Shown here one piece after another: positions 8,060 through 17,543 of a DNA stretch of 64,000 nt. Numbering within the stretch: position 1 is the stretch's first letter; each line of letters begins with the position of its first letter. Made by a program: the position numbers and the translations under genes. Origin of the DNA: Janthinobacterium aquaticum (GTDB lineage Bacteria; Pseudomonadota; Gammaproteobacteria; Burkholderiales; Burkholderiaceae_D); the NCBI RefSeq assembly GCF_009208565.1, contig NZ_WFLK01000014.1, positions 62,001 to 126,000 on the forward strand. Reading direction: 5' to 3'. Below the pieces are notes generated by a model. The model did not search any database and had not been told where the DNA came from. It saw nothing but the letters and a program-made list of their open reading frames with translations.

Positions 8060-9442
8060 TTATTTTTTCGGCGGCGGCAGGAAGTCCTTGGCGGCGCCCT
8101 GGTAATCCTTCATCAGGCCGATAAACGCATCTTGCAGATGGCGCGCCGCGTCCTGCGGCGGTGCGCCGGTGCGCCGCGCCAGATCGAATTTGTAGGCATG
8201 GGCCGGGCTGTAGCCGGCCTGCGAGGCGGAGTCCAGCAGTACGCCGGCACGCTTGAGCGACGCCGGGTCGCCCTTGACCATCAGCAGTTCGGCCAGGTAA
8301 GTCTGTGCGATGGGGAAGTCTTTGGCCGCTGCCTTTTCCAGCCACTGCATGCCCACCTTGGGCTGCTTGACGCCGGCGTCGCCGCCGCCGATGCCGTAGC
8401 CGAGCGCCGTCAGCGCCACCAGGTCGCCGCTGCGGGCGCGCTTTTCCAGCTGCTGGCGCGGGAACGGTCGCGCCGCGATCTGCATGCGGATTTCATAGTT
8501 GATGTCCTGCAGCACATTGCCGGGCCAGACCTTGGCGCCGGGTTTGGCTGCGGCAACGGTTGGTGCGGGCGGCGCCGGTGCCGGTGCCGGCGCTGGTGCG
8601 CGTGCGCCCGGTGCGCCGGCAGCCGGTACGCCGGGCCTGGACTCGGCCGCCAGCTTGCCGCTGCCGGTATTGAGCACCAGCCGCGCCGAGGTTTCGCCAA
8701 ACGACACGCGCGGCTTTTGCAGGTCATGCGTCATGGTGGCCACGCGCGCGGCGACCTGGGAAAACACGTCGGCCATCGACAGGCCCGGCGCGTCGAGCGC
8801 ATCGAGCAGGGCGCTGGTGTACGGGCTGTTGCGCGAATCGGGCGACCAGTAATCGCTGGCCAGCGCGCCGGGTCCGGCCGAATAGGCGATCACCACGCCG
8901 CGTGGCGCTTGCGCATCGGCAAAGCCATGGTTGCTGGCGCCGTTGCCGCTCACAGGCTGGCCGCCGCGCGTGTATTCCTGGCGGCAGGCGTCGAGGATCA
9001 GCAGGGCGTTGCGCGCGCCGCTGCGCTGCAGGTCGCCGGCCAGGCTGGTGACCGAGACGCCCTGTTTGGTAATGGCCTCGGCGCTCAGTGCCTGCATATT
9101 GGCGCCCAGCGGCAACAGATAGTTCGCCTCGCCGGCCTGCGCACCGTGGCCCGCATAGAACACCAGCGCCACCTCGGCGCCGCGTGCGCTGCTGGAAAAT
9201 TGTGCCGATGCCTGTTGTAGCTGGGCCGCATTGACGTCCAGCCGCAGTTGCACTTCAAAACCCAGCCGGCGCAGGCGCTCGGCCATGGCGCGCGCATCGT
9301 TGGCGGGATTGAGCAGCGGCTGCGGGTAGGCGGCGTTGCCGATCACCAGCGCCACGCGCCTGCCAGTGGCGTCGGCGGCATGCAGCGGCGCGGCGCCCAG
9401 CATAGTCAAAGTGGTCAGCAACAACAGGAATAAACGGCGCAT
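8060..9442 (-). CDS. secreted caspase-like (C14/metacaspase) protease with Sel1-like repeats
   Basis: 460 residues. A signal peptide (residues 1-23, cleavage after HAA) is followed by a caspase-fold domain: RRVALVIGNAAYP, catalytic His99 in FYAGHGAQ and catalytic Cys153 in LILDACR. The usual NxR/GFAxAQAPxGxxIAYSAxPG strand and an ALLDAL segment follow. A low-complexity Ala-Pro linker (about 265-305) leads to Sel1/TPR-like repeats (about 340-430: ALTALGYGIGGGDAGVKQPKVGMQWLEKAA). The fold suggests cleavage after basic residues in the periplasm, by family knowledge. The gene is divergent from the sigma-like operon starting 195 bp away, with which it probably shares control. Confidence 0.88.
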   Translation of the reverse strand: MRRLFLLLLTTLTMLGAAPLHAADATGRRVALVIGNAAYPQPLLNPANDARAMAERLRRLGFEVQLRLDVNAAQLQQASAQFSSSARGAEVALVFYAGHGAQAGEANYLLPLGANMQALSAEAITKQGVSVTSLAGDLQRSGARNALLILDACRQEYTRGGQPVSGNGASNHGFADAQAPRGVVIAYSAGPGALASDYWSPDSRNSPYTSALLDALDAPGLSMADVFSQVAARVATMTHDLQKPRVSFGETSARLVLNTGSGKLAAESRPGVPAAGAPGARAPAPAPAPAPPAPTVAAAKPGAKVWPGNVLQDINYEIRMQIAARPFPRQQLEKRARSGDLVALTALGYGIGGGDAGVKQPKVGMQWLEKAAAKDFPIAQTYLAELLMVKGDPASLKRAGVLLDSASQAGYSPAHAYKFDLARRTGAPPQDAARHLQDAFIGLMKDYQGAAKDFLPPPKK

Positions 9443-9636
9443 CGGGCTCTCGGACTTGTTTTGTGAGTAACAAAAAGTTAGCGATTTTCAGTTCGGTATG
9501 AGAAAATTGCTTAAATGCATTTTACCTTAGTGACAAGTTTTTTCTTGCCGCGCCGTGCTTGCCGCCTGCACTTTTTGTTGTTCCATGCAGCTGGGCACCT
9601 TGCACCCTCGCACCCTTACCCAAGATCGGATAGTCC
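9443..9636. promoter_or_regulatory. divergent intergenic region, caspase gene / sigma-like operon
   Basis: 194 bp, clearly AT-richer than both neighbours, with two outward transcription directions. It must hold both promoters, but I find no convincing consensus hexamer pair at 17 bp on either strand. That would fit alternative sigma control, for instance by the divergently encoded sigma-like protein. Confidence 0.45.
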
Positions 9637-10404
9637 TTGCCACCGGAATCATTTCAACGTCTCCAGGATCTCTGGACGCGCCGCCAGCATTTGACGCAAC
9701 ACGAGCTGGTTGAATTTTATCAACGCACCATCGCCGCCCTCGCGCCGTGCCGCCCGAAGGGGGTGGAAAAGCTGGGCGAGTCGCTGGCCGACCTGCGCCA
9801 CCAGTTCTTTATCGAGCGCGTGCTGGAAAGCGCGAGCGAAGCGACGCCCATGCATGATGGCGCGCTGTTCGTGTACTTCAAGCGCTTTGTGATCGACCAG
9901 TTGCGCAAGCTGCGCGAACACGCCGATATTACCGATCCCAAGATCAGCTGCGCGATGCGTACGCCCGATGCCTGGGACGCCGCCCTGAGCGACTACCAGC
10001 TGACCCAGCAGGATGTGCGCAGCGCGGCAGACAGCTTCGTGATCGGCCTGCCGCACCATCTGATCCTGCTGCTGCGCCATTGCGGCTGCGGCGGTATTGC
10101 CGTCAAGGAACTGGCCGAGCAGATCGCCTCGGCCCAGTACCACGGCGGCAAGCTGGGGCTGGTACACAGGCAGAAGGGCGACGCCGACAGCAGCGCCCGG
10201 CAACTGGTCAGCACGGCGCACCGCGCCACCATCCTCGGCAACTGGGTGCTGAACCTGCTCAAGCTGCGCCTGGGCGACGCCCTGAGCGCGCGCGATATCG
10301 CGGCAGCGCAAATAATTTTGGATATTTTGTGTGCTGCTGCGTTAAGCGTGCATCTGGACCCCGCGTCCACTCCACCGAATCTTGATGAAAGGCCACAGGC
10401 ATGA
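9637..10404 (+). CDS. sigma-70-like protein, unrecognised family
   Basis: 255 residues with no clear database-style name. Residues 52-95 (LRHQFFIERVLESAS, then ALFVYFKRFVIDQLRKLRE) have the helix pattern of sigma region 2. Residues 128-178 (RSAADSFVIGLPHHLILLLRHC, IAVKELAEQIASAQYH) read like a region-4 helix-turn-helix. This is pattern-based and needs a profile search. The start is TTG at 9637 because an in-frame TAG lies two codons before it (9631-9633) and no ATG/GTG gives a full-length product. The stop overlaps the ATG of the next gene by 4 bp (ATGA), implying translational coupling, typical of sigma/anti-sigma pairs. Confidence 0.7.
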   Translation: MPPESFQRLQDLWTRRQHLTQHELVEFYQRTIAALAPCRPKGVEKLGESLADLRHQFFIERVLESASEATPMHDGALFVYFKRFVIDQLRKLREHADITDPKISCAMRTPDAWDAALSDYQLTQQDVRSAADSFVIGLPHHLILLLRHCGCGGIAVKELAEQIASAQYHGGKLGLVHRQKGDADSSARQLVSTAHRATILGNWVLNLLKLRLGDALSARDIAAAQIILDILCAAALSVHLDPASTPPNLDERPQA

Positions 10405-11450
10405 CTGCGCTGACGCCCTCTCTGGCCATCGTTGCCGCCCGTCTGGAGTTCTCCTCCTCGGCCGTGCCGGCATTGCTCGATGATGAAATCAACGGTAGCG
10501 CCGCGCCCGACTGGCGCAGCATTGCCGTGCCTGACCACCTGCTGCAGCGCCTTGGCCGCCATAGTGATGCGGCGCCGCTGGCCAGCCGGCCCACGGGCGG
10601 CGGACAGATCCATGCGCTGGCGCGCCGGCCCGGCTTTGGCGCTGTGCTGCTCGACGCCTGGCAGCCCGAGCGGCAGCAGTGGCGCGGCTGGCTGGTGACC
10701 CCCGATACGTCCTATGCCGACGCCTGCGGCCTGGTGATCGAAGAGCGTGACGCGCCGGTCGACCCGCGCGCCGGCCTGGTGCTGTGCGATATGCCGCTAC
10801 TGCTGGGCGTGGCCGACCTGGGTGCCTGCTTGGGCGTGTTCAGCGAGCAAAGGCTGCAGGCGGCGCGCTGGCTGCAGCAGCATGGCCGCGCCAATGCAGC
10901 CGAAGCCGCACCGGGCGTGATTGCCCGCGTCGCTTTGCCCGATAACGACTATGTGCTGACCGGCACGCCCTTGTCGAGCGAACTGGGCAAGGATGGCCGC
11001 CAGCAGTACCGGCAGTTGCTGCGCCAGGGGCTTGAGCAGTTGCAGATCGCTGTTGCCGTAACGGCGCCACCGCAGTCGGCACCGGCGCCAGTGGCGCCCG
11101 TCAATGCCGCGCAGGCGGCCAATAGCAGCCGTTGGCTGAAAATGGTCACCGCCGTGGCCGCCAGCGTGATGGTGGTGCAGTCGGTCTGGCTGTTCCTGCC
11201 GCGCGACGGCGGCGTCGATGCGCCAGCCCAGTACCGTGGCGGCAGCGGCGTGGAGCAGGGCGTGCGCATCCGCGTGCTGTTCCGTGCCGACGCCAGCGAA
11301 GCAGAAATACGCACCTGGCTGCAGCGCGAACAGCTGGAAATCGTCAACGGTCCTGACACGCTGGGCGCCTTTACGCTGCTGAGCAAGAACCGCCAGAAAG
11401 TGCTGGCGGCGCCAGGCCCGGGCAATCCGCTGGCCGTGATCAATCCTTGA
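10401..11450 (+). CDS. single-pass membrane protein with anti-sigma-type C-terminal domain
   Basis: 349 residues. Residues 1-215 form a soluble, presumably cytoplasmic domain of unknown fold. A Pro/Ala linker is followed by one transmembrane helix (about 245-266, WLKMVTAVAASVMVVQSVWLFLP). The C-terminal part (287-326, VRIRVLFRADASEAEIRTWL...IVNGPDTLGAFTL) matches a module I associate with anti-sigma factors next to secreted proteases: a strand V-x-F, then SEAEIR and a GPxxLGxYTL end. That recollection is not verified. Gene order, ATGA overlap and topology support an anti-sigma role for the preceding sigma-like protein; no zinc-finger HxxxCxxC motif is seen. Confidence 0.75.
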   Translation: MTALTPSLAIVAARLEFSSSAVPALLDDEINGSAAPDWRSIAVPDHLLQRLGRHSDAAPLASRPTGGGQIHALARRPGFGAVLLDAWQPERQQWRGWLVTPDTSYADACGLVIEERDAPVDPRAGLVLCDMPLLLGVADLGACLGVFSEQRLQAARWLQQHGRANAAEAAPGVIARVALPDNDYVLTGTPLSSELGKDGRQQYRQLLRQGLEQLQIAVAVTAPPQSAPAPVAPVNAAQAANSSRWLKMVTAVAASVMVVQSVWLFLPRDGGVDAPAQYRGGSGVEQGVRIRVLFRADASEAEIRTWLQREQLEIVNGPDTLGAFTLLSKNRQKVLAAPGPGNPLAVINP

Positions 11451-11470
11451 ATACCGTGAGAGAAATGACT

Positions 11471-12325
11471 ATGTTTGACAATCTTGTTGCTGCGCACTGG
11501 CGCAAAATGGCCGCCGCCGTCGCTGCTGGCGTCCTGCTGACCGGCTGCGCCATGACGCCCAATGGCCAGGGCGGGGTCCTGATGGGCCTTGATACGGCAG
11601 AGCTGTTCGGCACGCCGATCTCGACCTTCCGCCTGCTCGACGGCACCGAAGGCACCTTGCGCAAGGACCCGCAGGGCAAGTATTCGATCAAGCTGTCGCA
11701 GGCGTTTCGTGTAGTGCCGCTGGCCAATGCCATCACGGCGCGCGTGGCGCGCGTGGAAAACGTCGGCGCGCGCACGGTGGTGATTGTCGAGACGCAGGAG
11801 CGCGGCTGCGCCTACCGCTATGAAGTGCTGGCTTTCCAGGGCAGCGATGTGCTGCAATGGTCGGTCGGCAACTGCAAGGACCGTCCGCGCGTCGAGCTGG
11901 CGGCCGACGGCAAGTCGCTCAATATCGATTTTCCCAACTATAACCGCCTGGCGCGCCAGGTCTACACCGACAGCCGCCTGCTCAATACCAGCGTAGCGGT
12001 GCCGCCAGGCGTCGATACGCGCGCCCAGCCGTTTGCCGACGATGCGCTGCGCGCCATCGGCCCGGCAATTGTCAGCCTGCCTGCCGGCGACGCTGCTGGT
12101 CGCGTGATTCCGGCGCCGCCGGCGCCCGCTGCCGCGCCTGTTGCTGCACCGAAAGCCAACAGCCGCACGACGGCCAAAGCGCGGCGCCAGGAAGCGCCGG
12201 CCAGGACCGCTGCTCCGGTGAACAGCCTGCCTGCGCCGCGAGCAGCAGCGCCAGCCCCGGCCGCTGCGCCGATGATTTTCCAGGCGGAAGAAGTCAAGCC
12301 GGTTGTGATCGATTTGAGGAAATAA
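11471..12325 (+). CDS. putative lipoprotein, part of the sigma-like operon
   Basis: 284 residues beginning MFDNLVAAHWRKMAAAVAAG and then VLLTGC, giving a lipobox Cys at 26. A globular part (about 35-175) has the paired cysteines ERGCAYRYE and VGNCKDRP. It is followed by an Ala/Pro-rich basic tail with many Lys/Arg residues that could contact peptidoglycan or DNA. Start at 11471 is preferred because GAGAGA lies 7 bp before it; ATG 11465 and TTG 11447 are in-frame alternatives. I do not recognise the family. It is separated by about 20 bp from the anti-sigma-like gene and ends two bases before the next gene's start codons. Confidence 0.75.
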   Translation: MFDNLVAAHWRKMAAAVAAGVLLTGCAMTPNGQGGVLMGLDTAELFGTPISTFRLLDGTEGTLRKDPQGKYSIKLSQAFRVVPLANAITARVARVENVGARTVVIVETQERGCAYRYEVLAFQGSDVLQWSVGNCKDRPRVELAADGKSLNIDFPNYNRLARQVYTDSRLLNTSVAVPPGVDTRAQPFADDALRAIGPAIVSLPAGDAAGRVIPAPPAPAAAPVAAPKANSRTTAKARRQEAPARTAAPVNSLPAPRAAAPAPAAAPMIFQAEEVKPVVIDLRK

Positions 12326-12328
12326 GTG

Positions 12329-13933
12329 ATGTTGCGTCAGTACCGTAATCCGTATATCAAGCAAACCTTGATCCTGATCGCATTGACGGTGGTTTACCTG
12401 TGCTTTGAGCTGGGGTTCAATGCCCGCCTGCTCGATGTGGTGGGCGGCAACGTCAAGCCCAAGGATGTGGAAGATATCGAGTTCTACGGCCGCAGCCTGT
12501 CGGGCATTGCCGCCGCGCTGTTCCTGCTGCAATTTATGTGGCGCCGACGGTTGGTCAACCGTGGCGCCAGCCCCAGCTGGAAGACAATCGTGGTGTGCTG
12601 TCTGTTGACGGTGTGCGCAGTGTTTGCGGTGCTCGATACCTTTGTGACCGTGCTGGTCAACACGCGCGATGCGGGTTTTCGGCGCATGGCTTTCAGCACC
12701 ACTTTGCTGCAGCGCTCGCTGGTCAGCGGCAACTTGCGCCTGCAGGGCCTGGTTGACGATCCCACGCTGTTTGCCAAGCCCGAAGGCAAGGCGTTCCTGG
12801 CGCTGTTTCCATTCCTGGCGGTATCGGTTGGCCATCTCGATGCACGCATGGAGCCGGCCAAGGAGCAACTGGTGCGCGCCAATGTGCGCCAGCTGGCCGG
12901 CGGGCCGGCTGGCTATTATGAGAACTACGAGAAAGCCATCGCGGAAGTGCAGGACAAATGGAAGCTGTATTCCGGCGTGATTCCGGATGACGATCCGGGT
13001 TTGCAGGCCAAGCAGCAGTCTTCCTGGGACGATTACCGGCAAAGCCTGTCGCGCCATGGCTGGCAGCCGACCAATGTGCCGGCGCGCCGCCGCGCTGCAG
13101 TGGTCAGCAATGTGCGCAAAAAAGTGCCGGTGCCATCGAACTGGCATCCGGCTGACCAGATCACGTTCCGTGCCGCCGTCAGGCAGCGCTATGTAGCGGA
13201 AGCTGCCAGCAAGGGCGTGACGGTGCGCGGCGACCGCATTCCGCCGCGTTTGTCCTTCCCGGCCTTCGTGGCGCGCGCCGGCATCCAGGCCGAGTTGCGC
13301 GATGGACTGGAATTGCCGCCAGGCGCCGTGGTGCAGCCGGGCTACGCCAGCCCTGCAGAATTTGGCCGCCTGTTTGACCAGTTTGTTGATCGCAAGACGG
13401 CTGAAAAGCTGATTGAATACCGTGCCAGGCGTGAAGATTTCGAAGGTGGCGGCAAGTATTTCAAAGAGGGCAAGGAAGCGGCGCGCGCCGCCATCGTGCC
13501 GCCGGTCGCGCTGTTTTTCTCGCTGCTGGGCGCAGTCGGCCATTTTTCAAAACTGCTGTACCTGATCGCCAAGGTGACGCTGCTGATACGCGCTGCGCGC
13601 GGTAGCGGACCGTCCGGCACCGAAGATGATCTGAGTGGCCGGCCGGCGCTGGTGGCCACCGGCGTGCTCATTTCGGCGCTGGCGGGAGCCTGGGGTGTGT
13701 TCACGCTGCTCGACAATAACGTCACGCGCAGCGACCTGTTCGGACAGATGCTCGACTGGACGCGCCAGAGCGAAGCGGACAGCACGCGCTGGCAGATTGT
13801 CGGCCGGCACGTGCTGGCCAATCTCACGCATGTGGTGGCGGTCGGCCAGGGCTACAGCTACCCGGTCAACGAAGCGATTCGCAACAATATTTTGCAGGGA
13901 ATGGAATATGGCTATCATCCGGAAAAAAAATAA
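12329..13933 (+). CDS. polytopic membrane protein of unknown family
   Basis: 534 residues. Three N-terminal hydrophobic segments (around 12-30, 57-73, 87-110), a large central hydrophilic domain (about 120-390) with repeated basic motifs (ARRRAAVVSNVRKKVPVPSN), then two or three more segments (about 398-432 and 452-472). The ATG at 12329 is 8 bp after GAGGA; the GTG at 12326 directly after the previous stop is an alternative. No known domain is recognised. It fits as the membrane effector or sensor of the surrounding operon, which is inference only. The next gene starts inside its 3' end (overlap 26 bp). Confidence 0.75.
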   Translation: MLRQYRNPYIKQTLILIALTVVYLCFELGFNARLLDVVGGNVKPKDVEDIEFYGRSLSGIAAALFLLQFMWRRRLVNRGASPSWKTIVVCCLLTVCAVFAVLDTFVTVLVNTRDAGFRRMAFSTTLLQRSLVSGNLRLQGLVDDPTLFAKPEGKAFLALFPFLAVSVGHLDARMEPAKEQLVRANVRQLAGGPAGYYENYEKAIAEVQDKWKLYSGVIPDDDPGLQAKQQSSWDDYRQSLSRHGWQPTNVPARRRAAVVSNVRKKVPVPSNWHPADQITFRAAVRQRYVAEAASKGVTVRGDRIPPRLSFPAFVARAGIQAELRDGLELPPGAVVQPGYASPAEFGRLFDQFVDRKTAEKLIEYRARREDFEGGGKYFKEGKEAARAAIVPPVALFFSLLGAVGHFSKLLYLIAKVTLLIRAARGSGPSGTEDDLSGRPALVATGVLISALAGAWGVFTLLDNNVTRSDLFGQMLDWTRQSEADSTRWQIVGRHVLANLTHVVAVGQGYSYPVNEAIRNNILQGMEYGYHPEKK

Positions 13934-14819
13934 GGCCGCCGTACTGGCTTTGCTGCTGAGCTTGGTGGCCGGCAGCGTGCAGGCCGATTGCCTGGGCATG
14001 AAGGTGCAGGCCCATCGCGGCGCCGGCAATGCGCCTGAAAACTCGCTGAGCGCGCTGCGCAATGCCTATTTCGGCCCGTGGGACGGCGTCGAGACGGACT
14101 TGCAATTGCTTGGCGACGGCAACTGGGTGGTGCACCACGACCTGCTGACCGGGCGCGTGGTCGACGCCGGCGCGCCGCGCGCCGTCAAGCAGATGAATGC
14201 GGACCAGTGGCGCGCCGCCAGCATGAAAAACCGCGGTGTGACGACCGCCGAGACGCCGCCGTTTGTCACCGATATCGCCGACCTGGCCACGCCGTTTCCG
14301 GCCAAGACGCTGAATGCTGAAATCAAGGATATCGTGCCCTCGTGCGCGCCGGTCGACAGCCTGGTCAACCAGCTGCGCGCTGGCATCAAGCACGGCAACT
14401 GGTTCCTGACCTCGGCCGTACCCAACAACCTGGTCTGCGCGCGCCGCGCCGATCCGCAAGGCTACCTGGGCCTGATCGTGTTCGACGCGCGCAACGCCGA
14501 AGCGGCCGGCGCCAACCGCGTCAGCCGCTTTATCGCCAAAAACGCGCGCGCACCCAAGCTCGACAAACCCTGGCTGCAGCGCGTGCAGCAGCAGATCGGC
14601 ATGCCGGTCGGCGTGCATGTCGACGCGCGCAGCCTGGACGCCAACCCCAACCTGCTGAGCGACGCCGCCACGCTCAATATGCCGGTGTTTGTGTATGCGG
14701 TCGACGGCGACTCAGCCCTGGCCGCCTCCTTGCTGCGCGCCCAGAAACGCAGCCACCGCTGGCCCAGCGGCGTGATCCTCGACGGCAATCCTGATGCCTT
14801 TTGCGCGATGGTGCAATAA
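13908..14819 (+). CDS. exported glycerophosphodiester phosphodiesterase-like protein (GDPD)
   Basis: 303 residues. A signal peptide (about 1-26, AVLALLLSLVAGSVQA) precedes a PI-PLC-like TIM barrel of the GDPD family. Visible active-site elements are HRG at 36-38, E62 and D64 in VETDLQLL, H76/H77 in VVHHDLL and E138-x-K140 in NAEIK. Family members hydrolyse glycerophosphodiesters or related lipids. The start at 13908 lies inside the preceding membrane-protein gene, with GGGAATGGA upstream; a much longer open frame from 13635 is only overlap. It is the last gene of the sigma-like operon, suggesting a lipid-related effector in the periplasm. Confidence 0.82.
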   Translation: MAIIRKKNKAAVLALLLSLVAGSVQADCLGMKVQAHRGAGNAPENSLSALRNAYFGPWDGVETDLQLLGDGNWVVHHDLLTGRVVDAGAPRAVKQMNADQWRAASMKNRGVTTAETPPFVTDIADLATPFPAKTLNAEIKDIVPSCAPVDSLVNQLRAGIKHGNWFLTSAVPNNLVCARRADPQGYLGLIVFDARNAEAAGANRVSRFIAKNARAPKLDKPWLQRVQQQIGMPVGVHVDARSLDANPNLLSDAATLNMPVFVYAVDGDSALAASLLRAQKRSHRWPSGVILDGNPDAFCAMVQ

Positions 14820-14832
14820 AAACGGTAAAAAC

Positions 14833-14940
14833 GGGGTCAGGTCGGCCAATGCTACACAAGCTCATCAGTTCACCGTCGCTTTGCATTCCGATGGGCGCCT
14901 GATAAGGCTGAGGCCGTGTAGCAATGGCCGACCTGACCCC
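14833..14940. repeat. 25-bp imperfect inverted repeat element
   Basis: Left arm 14833-14857 (GGGGTCAGGTCGGCCA then ATGCTACAC) and right arm 14916-14940 (GTGTAGCAATGGCC then GACCTGACCCC) match in 24 of 25 positions, with 58 bp between. The GGGGTCAG/CTGACCCC ends resemble mobile REP/MITE-like elements, and it differs in sequence from the GTAGGTCGG REP family in this window. It could also stop transcription of the preceding operon. Confidence 0.75.
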
Positions 14941-14968
14941 GGGTTTTGCATCGCAACATCGAATTTGT

Positions 14969-15014
14969 TTGCATCGCCGGGCGCTCTGGCTTATAAATGT
15001 AATCGATTACATTT
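14969..15014 (+). promoter_or_regulatory. promoter and overlapping LacI-type operator
   Basis: TTGCAT (14969-14974), a 17-bp spacer and TATAAA (14992-14997) form a good sigma-70 promoter. The 20-bp perfect palindrome AAATGTAATCGATTACATTT (14995-15014) overlaps the -10 and likely start point. Its central CG and TGTAA arms are typical of LacI-family operators. It lies 14 bp before the lacI-type gene, so the regulator probably represses itself and the sugar operon downstream. Confidence 0.8.
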
Positions 15015-15027
15015 TTTGCAGAAGACC

Positions 15028-16055
15028 ATGCCGCCAGCTGTACTCAATTCCCTGCCGACCGAAAACCCTGTCTCCATCAGCGCCGTGGCTGCCCATGCGG
15101 GGGTGTCGGTGGCGACTGTCTCGCGGGTGATGAACGAGCAGAGCGGTGTGCGTGCGCCGACGCGCGAGAAGGTGCTTGCTTCGGTGGCCGCGCTTGGCTA
15201 CCGCATGAACCATCTGGCGCGCAGCCTGCGCACGGCCGAGAGCCGCATGCTGCTGACCATGGTGCCGGACGTGGGCAACCCATTCTATGCGCAGATCGTG
15301 CGCGGTATCGATACGGTGGCGCGCGAGCATGGTTATTTCGTGCTGCTGTGCGACACGGGCGCCGATGAAGGGCGCGAGCGTTCGTATTTCGATTTGCTGC
15401 GCATGCACCGCGCCGACGGCGCCATCTGTCTCGACCCCGATACGGTGCAGCATGCGTTGTCGCATGAATCGATCAATCTGCCGTGGGTGGCCTGCTGCGA
15501 ATTTGATCCCGGCGTGGCCGTGCCGTATGTGGGCATCGACAATCACCGCGCCGCGTCCGACGCGGTAGCCCATCTGCTGGCGCGCGGCCATCGGCGTATC
15601 GGGCTGATCAATTCCGACAAGCGCTACCTGTATGCGCGCCAGCGCCAGCAGGGCTACCTTGATGCGCTGGCGGGCGCCGGGATTGCGCGCGATGACACCC
15701 TGATGCGCACCGTGCAGGGCGTCGATTACGAAGCGGGCAGCGCAGCGGCGCTGGAATTGATGGCCCAGCCGGACGCGCCGACGGCGATTTTTGCCGTCTC
15801 CGACACCTTGGCCATCGGCGTGATGAGCGCGCTGCGCCAGCTTGGCAAGCGCGTGCCCGAAGACGTGGCCGTAATCGGTTTTGACGATATTGCCGTGGCC
15901 GCGCAGATTGCGCCTGGCCTCACCACGATAGCCCAGCCGATGCGTGAACTGGGCGAGACGGCCGCGCGCTTGCTGCTGGCGCGCCTGGCCGACCCGCAGG
16001 CACAGGTGCCGGGCGTGGTGCTGCCCCATCAACTGGTTTTGCGAGGGAGTGCATA

Positions 16056-16056
<1 letters not shown>
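15028..16056 (+). CDS. LacI-family transcriptional repressor of sugar operon
   Basis: 342 residues: N-terminal HTH (SISAVAAHAGVSVATVSRVMN) with hinge helix (LARSLRT), followed by a periplasmic-binding-protein-like sugar domain ending VIGFDDIAVAAQIAPGLTTIAQP. ATG 15028 is chosen because the open frame upstream runs through the operator and an inverted repeat and is not protein-like. The stop TAG shares its last base with the GTG start of the ABC ATPase gene. By family knowledge, binding of a sugar or sugar derivative releases it from the palindrome at 14995-15014. Confidence 0.9.

Positions 16057-17523
<1,467 letters not shown>

Positions 17524-17543
<20 letters not shown>

Noticed and set aside
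10949-13543. 864-residue open frame on the minus strand
   Set aside because: It lies antisense to three well-supported genes and is rich in His/Arg/Gln, as expected from GC-rich shadow frames; no domain is recognisable.
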